This document shows positions 19,352 to 27,822 of a stretch of 64,000 nt of DNA, in pieces (position 1 is the first letter of the stretch; each line of letters starts with the position of its first letter). A model generated the notes under the pieces. That model saw nothing but the letters and a program-made list of their open reading frames with translations. It searched no databases and was not told the DNA's origin. Source of the stretch: Pedobacter sp. W3I1. GTDB lineage: Bacteria > Bacteroidota > Bacteroidia > Sphingobacteriales > Sphingobacteriaceae. The DNA lies in NCBI RefSeq assembly GCF_030816015.1, contig NZ_JAUSXN010000001.1, positions 3,410,001 through 3,474,000 of the forward strand, given 5' to 3'. A program made the translations under genes and the position numbers.

Positions 19352-22300
19352 TTATAGGTTAACACTTAATCCCAAAGAAATTGTTCTCAACATCGGATAA
19401 TCCCAAGCACTTGAAGTATATGGATCTTTATAAGGAAGTGGATTCACAATGGTCCACAGGTTATTTCCAGTAAGTAGAATACGCGCACCGCCAATGCCTA
19501 ATTTTCTTGCAAATTCTGATGGCGCCTTGTAACTCAAGGTCATGGTATTGATGCGGATCATCGTTCCATCAACAGCCCAAAAATCAGAGTTTATTCCTAA
19601 TGATGGATCATCAAATCTTGGATATTTACCACCCATTGGATTGTCTAATGTCCAACGATCTGTCCAGATAGATAAGGTATTTCTAGTTCTTGATGGAGCC
19701 GTTCTCGCTCTGCTGTCGTAGAAAATTTTACCACCAAATCGTGCATTAATATTAGTGTTTAAACTGAAGTTTTTGTAAGTTAAATTTAGTGAGATACCAG
19801 ATGAAAAAAATGCGTTGGTATTGTTATACAATGGCGCTAAATCGCTATCAGAGATTACTCCATCAGCATTGGTATCTTCATAATACAACCACCCAGCTTG
19901 TGGAATTCTATCATAAATCCTATAATTAGGATATTTCGCCATCCAGACATCAACTTCTCCCTGCGTTCTAAACATGCCGAGGTTAGTTAAACCATAATTG
20001 CTGGTATTGTACTTGCGTGGGTCAGTACCGAATAATTGTAAGTTAGGAAATGTATTGTTAATTAAGTTTCCTGCTGTATAAAGAATCCTATCTGTAACTG
20101 AATTGCCATAAGAGAAGTTCATGCTCGCACTAAGATTCCAATCTGTTGCAAGTTTCGCTTTATATCCAATACTAAATTCAGAACCCCAGTTATATAGTTG
20201 TCTGTAGTTTAACACTGGTGCCTGCGTACCAAAATATTGTGGATATTGATTATTAGCACCTAATTCGAAAGCATCATAAGTATAGTTTTGGAACGCCTCA
20301 ATACTAATATCTAATTTGTTGTTAAACATTGCAGTTTCTAAACCAACGTTGATTGTTCTTTTCTTTTCCCATGTAATATCAGGATTAGCCAAACGCGAGC
20401 GGTTCAAGCTGTTGGAATTGGCATTTCCGTAGATATATCCATTGGTTACATCAATCTGGAATCTATCTTGCCATAAACGAACCCCAACCCTATCATCACC
20501 AGTAATACCAATATTTGCTTTTAATTTTAAGAAATTAATGAAGCCAAGTGCATTGCTATTTTTAAAGAAATTTTCCTGACTCACTATCCATCCAATTCCA
20601 ATATTTGGTGATACACCCCAACGATTGCCCAGTGCGAAGTTAGACGAGGCATCGATACGGGCGATACCTTCTATTAGGTATTTTTTATCAAAATCATAAC
20701 TAAAACGGGCAAAACCAGATCGCTTTGAAACTGCTGTTTTATCTAAGTTTGATGCCACCAATGTATTAATATCATAAGCAAAATACTGGTCCACACCTGG
20801 GATGAGCTGATTTGTGTAACGAACAGTTGAATTTTGCGAATTTCCCTCACTTTGCTCGGCACCAGCTAAAACACTAAAACTATGTTTAGCAATGCTTTTT
20901 GCATATTGAAGCGTTAGGAAAAACTGATAGCTATTGTTATCAACTAAGCCGGGTGTGAAACTTGAATTGGCTGCACTTGTTGGCTGAAAAGTGGCTGCAG
21001 TACCAACAGGTAATTGATTAGTGAATAACTCTAGGTTATTGCCTCTTTTAGCAAAATTGTAAAGTGTAAAAGGTGGTATATATTGAGTGTTTTTTGATGA
21101 TCCACTTGATTGTGAAACCTGGCCTTTAATTACAAGTCCTTTCAAGAAGGTGGGCTCGTAAGTTATTGAGGCATTAATGCGGTATGATTTATTTGAACCA
21201 TTATTGTAATAACCCGATTCAGCAACGGCTAGCGGGTTGATATTACTAGTGTTAACTCCGTTAACATTATAGTTTACATATTTTCCGTCTATACTAATTG
21301 GAACCCACCTTGGAATTGTTATAAGTCTTTCAAAAAAAGGTGCATCATTATCTTGGGCATTATGGTGTAATTCTTTCGTACCATAATCAACGTTAAAATT
21401 CACATCAGCTTTTAAGCCATTCGCTACTGTTGCAACTACACCACTTCTGAATGAATACTTATTAAATTTCATCCCTGCATAGTTTCCATTTTCACCCTGG
21501 TAACTTCCACCTGCGAAAAAGGTAATTTTATCACTTCCACCAGAAATACCGATATTATGTCTTTGTGTCGTAGCCGCTTGCCAAACCTCATCGTACCAGC
21601 TTTTATAATCCAGCGTTTTGATATAATCTAAATCTTCTGGAGCAAAGTATTCCGATGCAGCAGCACCTTGAGAGCGGAACGTATCATTTAATAATAATGC
21701 ATGCTCATATCCGGATAACATCTTTGGCACCTTAATCGCGTCAGAAATGCCCACATAACCATTATATGTGATGCTTGGTTTACCTATCTTACCTTTTTTT
21801 GTAGTAACCAGAATAACACCTTTAGCGCCAGCAGCACCATAAATTGCAGCAGAAGCATCTTTTAAAAATGTTAAATTTTCAATCATTGAGGCATCGATAT
21901 TATCGAAGGCTTCTCTTGTTACCGTAATATTATCTACAACATAAAGTGGTTCATCTGTTGTACCAGCGGCAGCAGTGGTCGTAGTAGAATTTCTAATATT
22001 TAAGGTAATTGGCGAACCTGGTCGGCCTGATGATTGGCTCACTCCAACACCAGCGATTCTATTCCTCAATGCGCCTGCTAAGTTAGGTGCAGGAATATCT
22101 TGAATTTCAGCACCACTAATAGTTGCTACAGCCCCTAGAATTTCTGATTTTTTCTTGGTTCCATAACCAATAACCACCACATCATCTAATGCTGTATTGT
22201 CTTCAACAAAATTTACGGTGATATTTGTTTTCCCAGCCAATGGAATGGTTTGCCGAACGTAGCCCACATAAGAAAATACGAGTACATCTGTTGCAGGATC

Positions 22301-22507
22301 GGCTACCAGGGCAAACTCTCCGTTATTGTTAGTGTTTACATTATTGGTTTTGCCGCGTATCCCAACAGTTACGCCAGGAACGGGCTGCCCGTCTTTTTTG
22401 TCGACCACCTTACCTGTGATTTGCTTTTGTTGAGCAAAAACAGCGGTACATGTGATTAGCATGAGCACTAAAACCCATGAGGTTTTTCGTAAAAATTTTG
22501 AGTTCAT
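19352..22507 (-). CDS. SusC/RagA-type TonB-dependent transporter 2
   Basis: A 1051-aa outer-membrane transporter with signal peptide (LVLMLITCTAVFAQ), regulatory-like domain (QITGKVVDKKDGQPVPGVTV), TonB box region DDVVVIGYGTKKK, plug (PLYVVDNITVTREAFDNID, GAAGAKGVILVTTKKGK) and barrel ending RTISLGLSVNL. It heads an operon with SusD 2 and a lipoprotein. The leader AAAACTAACCAAATAA lies just before the start and the promoter carries module copy 3. The plug has an alanine- and threonine-rich insertion (STTTTAAAGTTDEP), a variable surface loop. Confidence 0.96.
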   Translation of the reverse strand: MNSKFLRKTSWVLVLMLITCTAVFAQQKQITGKVVDKKDGQPVPGVTVGIRGKTNNVNTNNNGEFALVADPATDVLVFSYVGYVRQTIPLAGKTNITVNFVEDNTALDDVVVIGYGTKKKSEILGAVATISGAEIQDIPAPNLAGALRNRIAGVGVSQSSGRPGSPITLNIRNSTTTTAAAGTTDEPLYVVDNITVTREAFDNIDASMIENLTFLKDASAAIYGAAGAKGVILVTTKKGKIGKPSITYNGYVGISDAIKVPKMLSGYEHALLLNDTFRSQGAAASEYFAPEDLDYIKTLDYKSWYDEVWQAATTQRHNIGISGGSDKITFFAGGSYQGENGNYAGMKFNKYSFRSGVVATVANGLKADVNFNVDYGTKELHHNAQDNDAPFFERLITIPRWVPISIDGKYVNYNVNGVNTSNINPLAVAESGYYNNGSNKSYRINASITYEPTFLKGLVIKGQVSQSSGSSKNTQYIPPFTLYNFAKRGNNLELFTNQLPVGTAATFQPTSAANSSFTPGLVDNNSYQFFLTLQYAKSIAKHSFSVLAGAEQSEGNSQNSTVRYTNQLIPGVDQYFAYDINTLVASNLDKTAVSKRSGFARFSYDFDKKYLIEGIARIDASSNFALGNRWGVSPNIGIGWIVSQENFFKNSNALGFINFLKLKANIGITGDDRVGVRLWQDRFQIDVTNGYIYGNANSNSLNRSRLANPDITWEKKRTINVGLETAMFNNKLDISIEAFQNYTYDAFELGANNQYPQYFGTQAPVLNYRQLYNWGSEFSIGYKAKLATDWNLSASMNFSYGNSVTDRILYTAGNLINNTFPNLQLFGTDPRKYNTSNYGLTNLGMFRTQGEVDVWMAKYPNYRIYDRIPQAGWLYYEDTNADGVISDSDLAPLYNNTNAFFSSGISLNLTYKNFSLNTNINARFGGKIFYDSRARTAPSRTRNTLSIWTDRWTLDNPMGGKYPRFDDPSLGINSDFWAVDGTMIRINTMTLSYKAPSEFARKLGIGGARILLTGNNLWTIVNPLPYKDPYTSSAWDYPMLRTISLGLSVNL

Positions 22508-23009
22508 ATTTGTTATTTGGTTAGTTTTCTACTAAATACAGCTAATCTGATATAATCAGGCCTTGTGTCTGATCAATTCATTTAGCATACATAAGCTGTA
22601 ATCGCAATTGCTTTATACAGTTTATTCAATAGTGTTTCCGGTTAAGGATGGTTTGTTTGTTTTGCTTTTTACAGCTTGCTAGTTAGGCAAAAGAATTAGA
22701 CAGCGTTATTTTAAAAAATCTATCTCACATTAATTGTCTGTGTGGTGGCTCATATTTCTTTTTTAGAGTAAAAATTATTGGTTAGAAAGTATATTTTAAC
22801 TTTACATTAATGAAGTAAAAATCTATTTTTAAAAAAATAGCACCGATTATTATACAATCTTATCGATTTAAAATAACCCGCTCGCTATAAGCTATTTAGT
22901 AATTTAATTCATATTACAATATAAACATAAATTCATATATAAATGAAATATTCTTGAATAAAAAATATAAAAAAATAATGGAGCGTTTAAATGCGCTCCA
23001 TTAGCCGTG
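22508..23009. promoter_or_regulatory. Control region of SusC 2 with operator module copy 3
   Basis: Of this 502-bp gap, 22780-22945 is the third copy of the shared module: GGTTAGAAAGTATATT at 22780-22795 (identical to copies 1 and 2), TTATACAATCTTATC at 22850-22864 and AAATTCATATATAAATG at 22929-22945. Distance to the SusC 2 start (273 bp) matches that of SusC 1 (275 bp). The right end holds the terminator of the DUF3826 gene. Confidence 0.7.
22965..23002 (-). terminator. Terminator after the DUF3826 gene
   Basis: On the minus strand a 9-bp perfect stem AATGGAGCG / CGCTCCATT with an 8-nt loop is followed by ATTTTTTTATATTTTTT. It begins within 10 bp of the gene's stop codon. Confidence 0.88.
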
Positions 23010-23678
23010 CTAGTTTGTTTGTGCTTTTGCTTTTCTCCGCTTCTCCCACTCTATTCCTTCTTTCTTTAAATCGTATCCGGCTGCCGAGAGGTAATTGTTG
23101 ATGCGGCCTTTATACTTCCCAAACCAGGCATGTTTTTTATCTGATGATTCTGCATCCATTGCGTGCTCGCGCGCTTCTGTCAACCAAACCAAAATTTGTT
23201 TTTTCTGATTGTCTGTTAAGGTTAAAATTTCTTCCTGATAAGCTTTGTATGTAATCGGTAATACATTGTAAGTCATACCATTTTTGACAAGTTCAATCTG
23301 CTCATTAGTTAGTTGAGACGAGAGTTTACCGATGTATTTTTTATGGAGTTTTGCCAATGATGCTTCTACAATGCGGGCATCTTTAGCGAGAGCCGAATCG
23401 CGTTCCACTTTATTGTCTTTGTTTTTTTCTTTAATTGCTTTAACACGAATGTCGCGTGCAGCATAAATATCATTTAAATTACTATACTGATCCCTGATGA
23501 TCATTGTTACCTTTTCTGTTTTCTTCGCATCAGTAATGCCCAGATTGGCTGCAATTTTGGCTGAGCGTTCAGTAATCATTTTAGTATAAGCTTCTTTATC
23601 GGCAACTGCATTGTTCTGGGCAAAAATTGCAGTAGCACTTAAGAAGGTTAACAGCAAAGCTAAAATTGATGATTTCAT
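23010..23678 (-). CDS. DUF3826-type exported protein
   Basis: The 222-aa protein has a signal peptide (LLLTFLSATAIFAQ) and an all-helical, charged mature part: two similar helical segments, one around KIAANLGITDAKKTEKVTM and one around LTLTDNQKKQILVWLTEAR, each resembling a helix-turn around a tryptophan or asparagine. I recognise DUF3826, a family linked to Bacteroidetes glycan loci, with no known reaction. It starts 7 bp after the stop of the fucose isomerase-like gene and is followed by a terminator, so the two form a two-gene operon. A periplasmic helper or chaperone-like role is possible. Confidence 0.8.
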   Translation of the reverse strand: MKSSILALLLTFLSATAIFAQNNAVADKEAYTKMITERSAKIAANLGITDAKKTEKVTMIIRDQYSNLNDIYAARDIRVKAIKEKNKDNKVERDSALAKDARIVEASLAKLHKKYIGKLSSQLTNEQIELVKNGMTYNVLPITYKAYQEEILTLTDNQKKQILVWLTEAREHAMDAESSDKKHAWFGKYKGRINNYLSAAGYDLKKEGIEWEKRRKAKAQTN

Positions 23679-23685
23679 GTTTTGA

Positions 23686-25326
23686 TTATTTAAATTGAAT
23701 TTCTTTTTTAGTAAGGTTTACATCTCCGCAGAAATGCACTTTTAAGCCAAGTTCATCTAAGGCAGCGGCTTTAATCCGGCAAGCCTCGTGTGCCCCGGCT
23801 TCATAATTGGTGTAAACCACCTGAATATGGTTGGCTTTATGTCTGGCCATTAGCTGATCGCGACTTACACCTTTTAAAATGGCATGCATAATCGGCCATT
23901 CAGGAGTTGTGCCATCCCAACGTCTTTTGGTTTCTTCCTCAGGCAAAGCTACTACTTCCCCAACACCCAAATCGCAATGTATTTCATTATCCATTATATA
24001 TATGCGGCTCCATACAATAAAGCCTGGTTTACTAATGCCTTTTAACGAACCTCCGCCTAAACGGAAATACATAGCAGGTTGCCTGTCGCTGCTTGCCCCC
24101 GCATAACCATCTATAAAGTGTGCGGGTGGTGCAGCGCCTGAGATCAAAAACAGCCAAACAAAACCATCTACCCCATCATTTTTATAATATTCACCCCAAC
24201 GGATATCGTGTAGGGTATTTTCTCCGGTCATTCCTAATTCTTTCCAAAGATTGTACGTGACCAGGGCATCTAAACCTGCACATTCATCTACCTCGTTAAA
24301 ATGCGGTAAAGCACGTTTGGGGTAAAGTTCTTTACCATCTTCAGAAAATACAGGCGGGCGGTCTTCATTATTTAATAAACCCTCTACTAAATCGCTGGCA
24401 ACAGTTAAATCTTTTAAACCTTGTTGGTACTGTATCCCAATCGTATCACAGCTAAATTCATCTGCAATCCTTAAGGCTGCAATATACATTTTGCATTGTT
24501 CAAGGGTTTGTCTTTTGGTTAACTGGGTTTCTTCTTCAGTGCCCCAGTTAAAGGTCATGCCTTTTTGTAAAAGCCAGTCTAAAACAGCCTCTGCTTCAGC
24601 ATCTGTTACCTTCATCATAGCAGCATATAATGCCGATTGACTTAAACGTTCTTTAAAAAAACCGGTCTTATGTAATAGTTCATCGGGTATGATAGCATTG
24701 TACATACCCATGCAGCCCTCATCAAACACCCCCATAATTACTTTGCGCTCTTTTAAATTTCTGGCAAAGGTTCTTCCCGTCTTGTCATCGCCCATCGGGA
24801 TTTTACTGAGTGCAAAACTCTTTACGTGGCTTTGATCGTAGCTGATTTTACCTGTTGATAGCCATTGATGTAGCCCTTCTGTAAAAAAGTCATCGGTAAA
24901 ATCTTCACTCCATAAAGTGCTGTAAGGAATAGCAGCTTTGGTTAAACAACCATTTAGATTTAACATACCTACCAAACCAGGCCATTGGCCGCTCCAATTG
25001 GCTACGGTTAATATTGGTCCGCGATGCGTGATAAGTCCTGCCAATACGTGATGAGAGTACTGCCAAACACTTTCTGCTACAATTAAAGGCTGGTCAGGAT
25101 CAATATTTCTAAAGATATCCATGCCCATTCTTTGCGAATCGATAAAGCCATGTTTTTTTGTTGAATTATAAGGATGGGCACGTTTAACTTTCCAGCCAAA
25201 TTGCGCTATAGCTGCCGTTAATTTTCGCTCCATTTCAAGTTGAGCTGCCCAGCAGTTTTGATTTGCCGAAAGTCGTAAATCTCCGCTGGAAACCAATAGA
25301 ATTTCGTTCTGTTTGCCTTGTCTCAT
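23686..25326 (-). CDS. L-fucose isomerase-like protein
   Basis: A 546-aa cytoplasmic protein. Its length is a little below L-fucose isomerase (about 590 aa). It shows HFNEVDECAGLDALVTYNLWK (E345) and LHDIRWGEY (D374), matching the spacing and context of the two metal ligands of FucI, and a NWSGQWPGLVGMLNL segment in the N-terminal Rossmann-like part. L-fucose isomerase converts L-fucose to L-fuculose; family relatives act on arabinose and other aldoses. No fuculokinase or fuculose-phosphate aldolase is nearby; instead an oxidative pathway lies at 42-47 kb, so the substrate may be another deoxysugar or pentose. It is divergent from an AraC regulator with 222 bp between the starts. Confidence 0.72.
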   Translation of the reverse strand: MRQGKQNEILLVSSGDLRLSANQNCWAAQLEMERKLTAAIAQFGWKVKRAHPYNSTKKHGFIDSQRMGMDIFRNIDPDQPLIVAESVWQYSHHVLAGLITHRGPILTVANWSGQWPGLVGMLNLNGCLTKAAIPYSTLWSEDFTDDFFTEGLHQWLSTGKISYDQSHVKSFALSKIPMGDDKTGRTFARNLKERKVIMGVFDEGCMGMYNAIIPDELLHKTGFFKERLSQSALYAAMMKVTDAEAEAVLDWLLQKGMTFNWGTEEETQLTKRQTLEQCKMYIAALRIADEFSCDTIGIQYQQGLKDLTVASDLVEGLLNNEDRPPVFSEDGKELYPKRALPHFNEVDECAGLDALVTYNLWKELGMTGENTLHDIRWGEYYKNDGVDGFVWLFLISGAAPPAHFIDGYAGASSDRQPAMYFRLGGGSLKGISKPGFIVWSRIYIMDNEIHCDLGVGEVVALPEEETKRRWDGTTPEWPIMHAILKGVSRDQLMARHKANHIQVVYTNYEAGAHEACRIKAAALDELGLKVHFCGDVNLTKKEIQFK

Positions 25327-25453
25327 AATTTATTAATAAACAAATAATTTATATAAAAATTATTTGCCAGCTTATATTTGGGTTATGCCTTTACGGCCAG
25401 ATACAAAACTCAGCAATGAAAAACACTATTTTCTAATGGTTTTTATCAAATTA

Positions 25454-25468
25454 ATATAGGATGTTATC
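25454..25468. promoter_or_regulatory. Weak match to the shared operator between isomerase and AraC genes
   Basis: ATATAGGATGTTATC here matches the SusC 1 site (TTGTAGTATATTATC) at 11 of 15 positions, and the following ATT continues the match. It lies 128 bp before the isomerase start and 81 bp before the araC-type start, a plausible place for autoregulation. The match could be chance in AT-rich DNA. Confidence 0.4.
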
Positions 25469-25548
25469 ATTAAACTCGTTAACTTTAGACCGCTGTTGAA
25501 TAATTTATAGAATAGTTAACAGAGCCCTAACCAAATATTTATTTTAAC

Positions 25549-26418
25549 ATGAAACCTCATTTTCATAAAGTTCCAATTACCTTACAAAGTTCTTTTAGTA
25601 TCCGTCATGATATCAAACCTGATTTCGGGAATATCTGGCATTACCATCCAGAGCTGGAATTGCATTATGTAATCAAGGGCGAAGGCGTTCGTTTTATCGG
25701 TGATAACATCAGTAATTTTGTACCAGATGAGATGGTACTTTTAGGGGAAAACTTACCACATACCTGGCGCTGTAAAGATGAATATTTTCAAAACAACCCT
25801 GATCTTACCACCGAGGCTATGGTGATTCACTTCTTGCCCGATTGCCTGGGGAAATACATGCTTACTTTGCCCGAAGCTTATCTGATTCCTAAATTATTTG
25901 AAAAGGCAAAAAGCGGGATGGTGATTAAGGGAAAAGCCAAAGATAAACTGGTTGATTTAATGCGGGCTGCTGTTGATGCTACAAATCTGGATAGGATCAT
26001 CATTTTGTTATCTATTTTAAAAACATTGGCAGAAACAGAAGAATATTCAACTATTGTAACCAGTAAAAATACATTCTATCAAAGTAATGAATCTGAAACG
26101 CTCCGCATTAATAAAATCTGCAATTATACTTTGAGTAATTATAAAAAGGATATTACACTGGAAGAAGTAGCGTCGTTGAGTAATTTAAGCGTGACTTCTT
26201 TTTGCAGGTATTTTAAACTGATGACGAAAAAAACCTTTTATGATTTTCTCATCGAAATTAGGGTGAGCCATGCCTGCCGTTTCCTGATCGAGAACAAACT
26301 GCCTACCGAAATGATCTGTTTCGATTGTGGTTTTAACAATGTATCCAATTTCTACAGGCACTTTAAAAAGGTTACAGGGATGACGCCTTTGGACTATAAA
26401 AGGAAATATTTGAATTAA
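25549..26418 (+). CDS. AraC-family transcriptional regulator
   Basis: The 289-aa protein has an N-terminal cupin sensor (residues 1-150, with FGNIWHYHPELELHYVIKGEGVRFIGD) and a C-terminal double helix-turn-helix (residues 190-288: TLEEVASLSNLSVTSFCRYFKLMTKK and FDCGFNNVSNFYRHFKKVTGMTPLDYKRKY). The HxHPELE pattern is the usual cupin metal or ligand site. Proteins of this type sense a sugar and activate catabolic operons. It is the only conventional regulator in the 47-kb pectin region; no hybrid two-component sensor or sigma/anti-sigma pair is present. I infer that it controls the isomerase operon and may bind the repeated operator elements. Confidence 0.92.
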   Translation: MKPHFHKVPITLQSSFSIRHDIKPDFGNIWHYHPELELHYVIKGEGVRFIGDNISNFVPDEMVLLGENLPHTWRCKDEYFQNNPDLTTEAMVIHFLPDCLGKYMLTLPEAYLIPKLFEKAKSGMVIKGKAKDKLVDLMRAAVDATNLDRIIILLSILKTLAETEEYSTIVTSKNTFYQSNESETLRINKICNYTLSNYKKDITLEEVASLSNLSVTSFCRYFKLMTKKTFYDFLIEIRVSHACRFLIENKLPTEMICFDCGFNNVSNFYRHFKKVTGMTPLDYKRKYLN

Positions 26419-26832
26419 GTTCTTTTCCATAGCTCGCAGGTTTTAAAGGGCGGTCGTCATTCCAGCGCAGGCGGGAATCTTAAAGCTTATTGCATTACGA
26501 TTACCAATGACAGATTCTAAAATTGCGTCATCTCGACCGAAGCAAATGCGGAGTGGAGAGATCTTTAGACTATGTTAAAAGATCTCTCCACTGCGGTCGA
26601 GATGACGATTTATCTTTCCTGTTATCCAACTCCTTTGTTTTTTGCTAAAAAACTGACCTCTGGGAATGAAGAACCGACAAAAATTACGAGCTAAATAGAT
26701 CCTGAAACAAGTTCAGGATGACGAAATGAACATAATTTATCGTCATCTCGACTGTAGCGCAGTCCCGAACTTTCGGGAGAGAGATCTATTTACAAAGATT
26801 TCTCCACTTCGGTCGAAATGACGAATATACCA
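26419..26832. repeat. Two REP-like hairpin repeats in a convergent gap
   Basis: The gap lies between the convergent araC-type and dapA-type genes. Hairpin 1 at 26526-26607 has outer arms CGTCATCTCGACCG / CGGTCGAGATGACG and inner arms GTGGAGAGATCTTT / AAAGATCTCTCCAC. Hairpin 2 at about 26742-26824 has TCGTCATCTCGACTG and CGGTCGAAATGACGA arms. Both are members of the family found at 5.9 and 45.4 kb. A further partial copy (CGTCATTCCAGCGCAGGCGG) is at 26456. No gene is seen; strong hairpins here could end both transcripts. Confidence 0.75.
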
Positions 26833-27765
26833 CTATATAAAAACCTTAATATTTAAATTATTGCGCAGTAAGGTATAATCATCAAACAATGTTTCTACCT
26901 CTTTTATTATACTTGGCGTAAACGAGCCTACATTTCTGCGTGTAAAAGTTGAAATATTAAGACCTCGTTTTTGAAGAAAATATTTCGATACCACTGGATA
27001 AACGTTATGCATGACGTCCATATTATCGATTAAAAACTGTTGCACCACTTGTACTTCATTTTTAAAAGCTTCATCATTGTAATGGTCGCAAAGCCAAACA
27101 ATGAGTTCAGGAAAATAATTGCCCTGAATGCACGATAAGCCTGAAGCTCCAGCTTTTAATGATTCTACCGCATGTACAATATAGGCATCATAAAGTCCAA
27201 AAGTTCTGCCTGATGTCAGTTTCAGTTTTTCTTTAATCTGTGCAAGGTTTAAGCAGGTATCTTTGTGGTAAATTACTCTGCCAGTAGAAACGAAATCGGC
27301 CAGTTGTTGCGGTTTTAATACCCTTTTATAAGGTACCGGACATTCATAAAACCCCAGTGGAATTTGATCTGTTTGATCCAAAAGATCGAATACTCTTTCG
27401 TTAAAAATATCGTCAGTTTCATTTTCTTCAGCAAGTAAACTGGTAATGGCAATCACGGCCTCTACCCCAGCATCGCTCACTTCTTTCACAAAATCTGCTT
27501 GTTTACTGATTTCCCCTCCAAACGTTCCGGTAGCTACTACAGGTACTGCCCCGTTTACTACTTTTATCACATGTTTTATGGCCTGTATCCTTTCTTTATC
27601 GCTTAATTCGAACATTTCGCTTGATAAGCAATTCGCGAATAAACCCGATGAGCCAGCCTGCAAATAAATCTCGGTAAGCTGTGTAAGTGCCGGATAATCT
27701 ATATTTCCGTTGCTTAAAAAAGGCGTAAGCATCACCGGGATGAACCCTTTTTGTGAGTTTTCCAT
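26833..27765 (-). CDS. DapA/NanA-family class I aldolase
   Basis: The 310-aa protein belongs to the dihydrodipicolinate synthase/N-acetylneuraminate lyase superfamily: GFIPVMLTPFLSNGNIDYPAL at the N-terminus, GFYECPVPYKRVL (catalytic Y140) and VIYHKDTCLNL (Schiff-base K168). Members cleave or form 2-keto acids with pyruvate. The usual DapA GTTGE segment reads ANCLSSEMFELS, so it is not a lysine-biosynthesis enzyme. Adjacent to a sodium:solute symporter and a pectinase operon, it may split a 2-keto-3-deoxy sugar acid (for example from L-fucose, L-rhamnose, galacturonate or a Kdo-like sugar). The exact substrate is unknown. Confidence 0.85.
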   Translation of the reverse strand: MENSQKGFIPVMLTPFLSNGNIDYPALTQLTEIYLQAGSSGLFANCLSSEMFELSDKERIQAIKHVIKVVNGAVPVVATGTFGGEISKQADFVKEVSDAGVEAVIAITSLLAEENETDDIFNERVFDLLDQTDQIPLGFYECPVPYKRVLKPQQLADFVSTGRVIYHKDTCLNLAQIKEKLKLTSGRTFGLYDAYIVHAVESLKAGASGLSCIQGNYFPELIVWLCDHYNDEAFKNEVQVVQQFLIDNMDVMHNVYPVVSKYFLQKRGLNISTFTRRNVGSFTPSIIKEVETLFDDYTLLRNNLNIKVFI

Positions 27766-27822
27766 TATAATTTTGATATGGTAAATTGTTCTTTATAATG
27801 CCTGGATAAAATCAGAGTGATT

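Noticed and set aside
26833-27765. DapA-like gene considered as lysine-biosynthesis dapA
   Set aside because: The GTTGE motif is absent and the setting is catabolic, next to a symporter and glycosidases.
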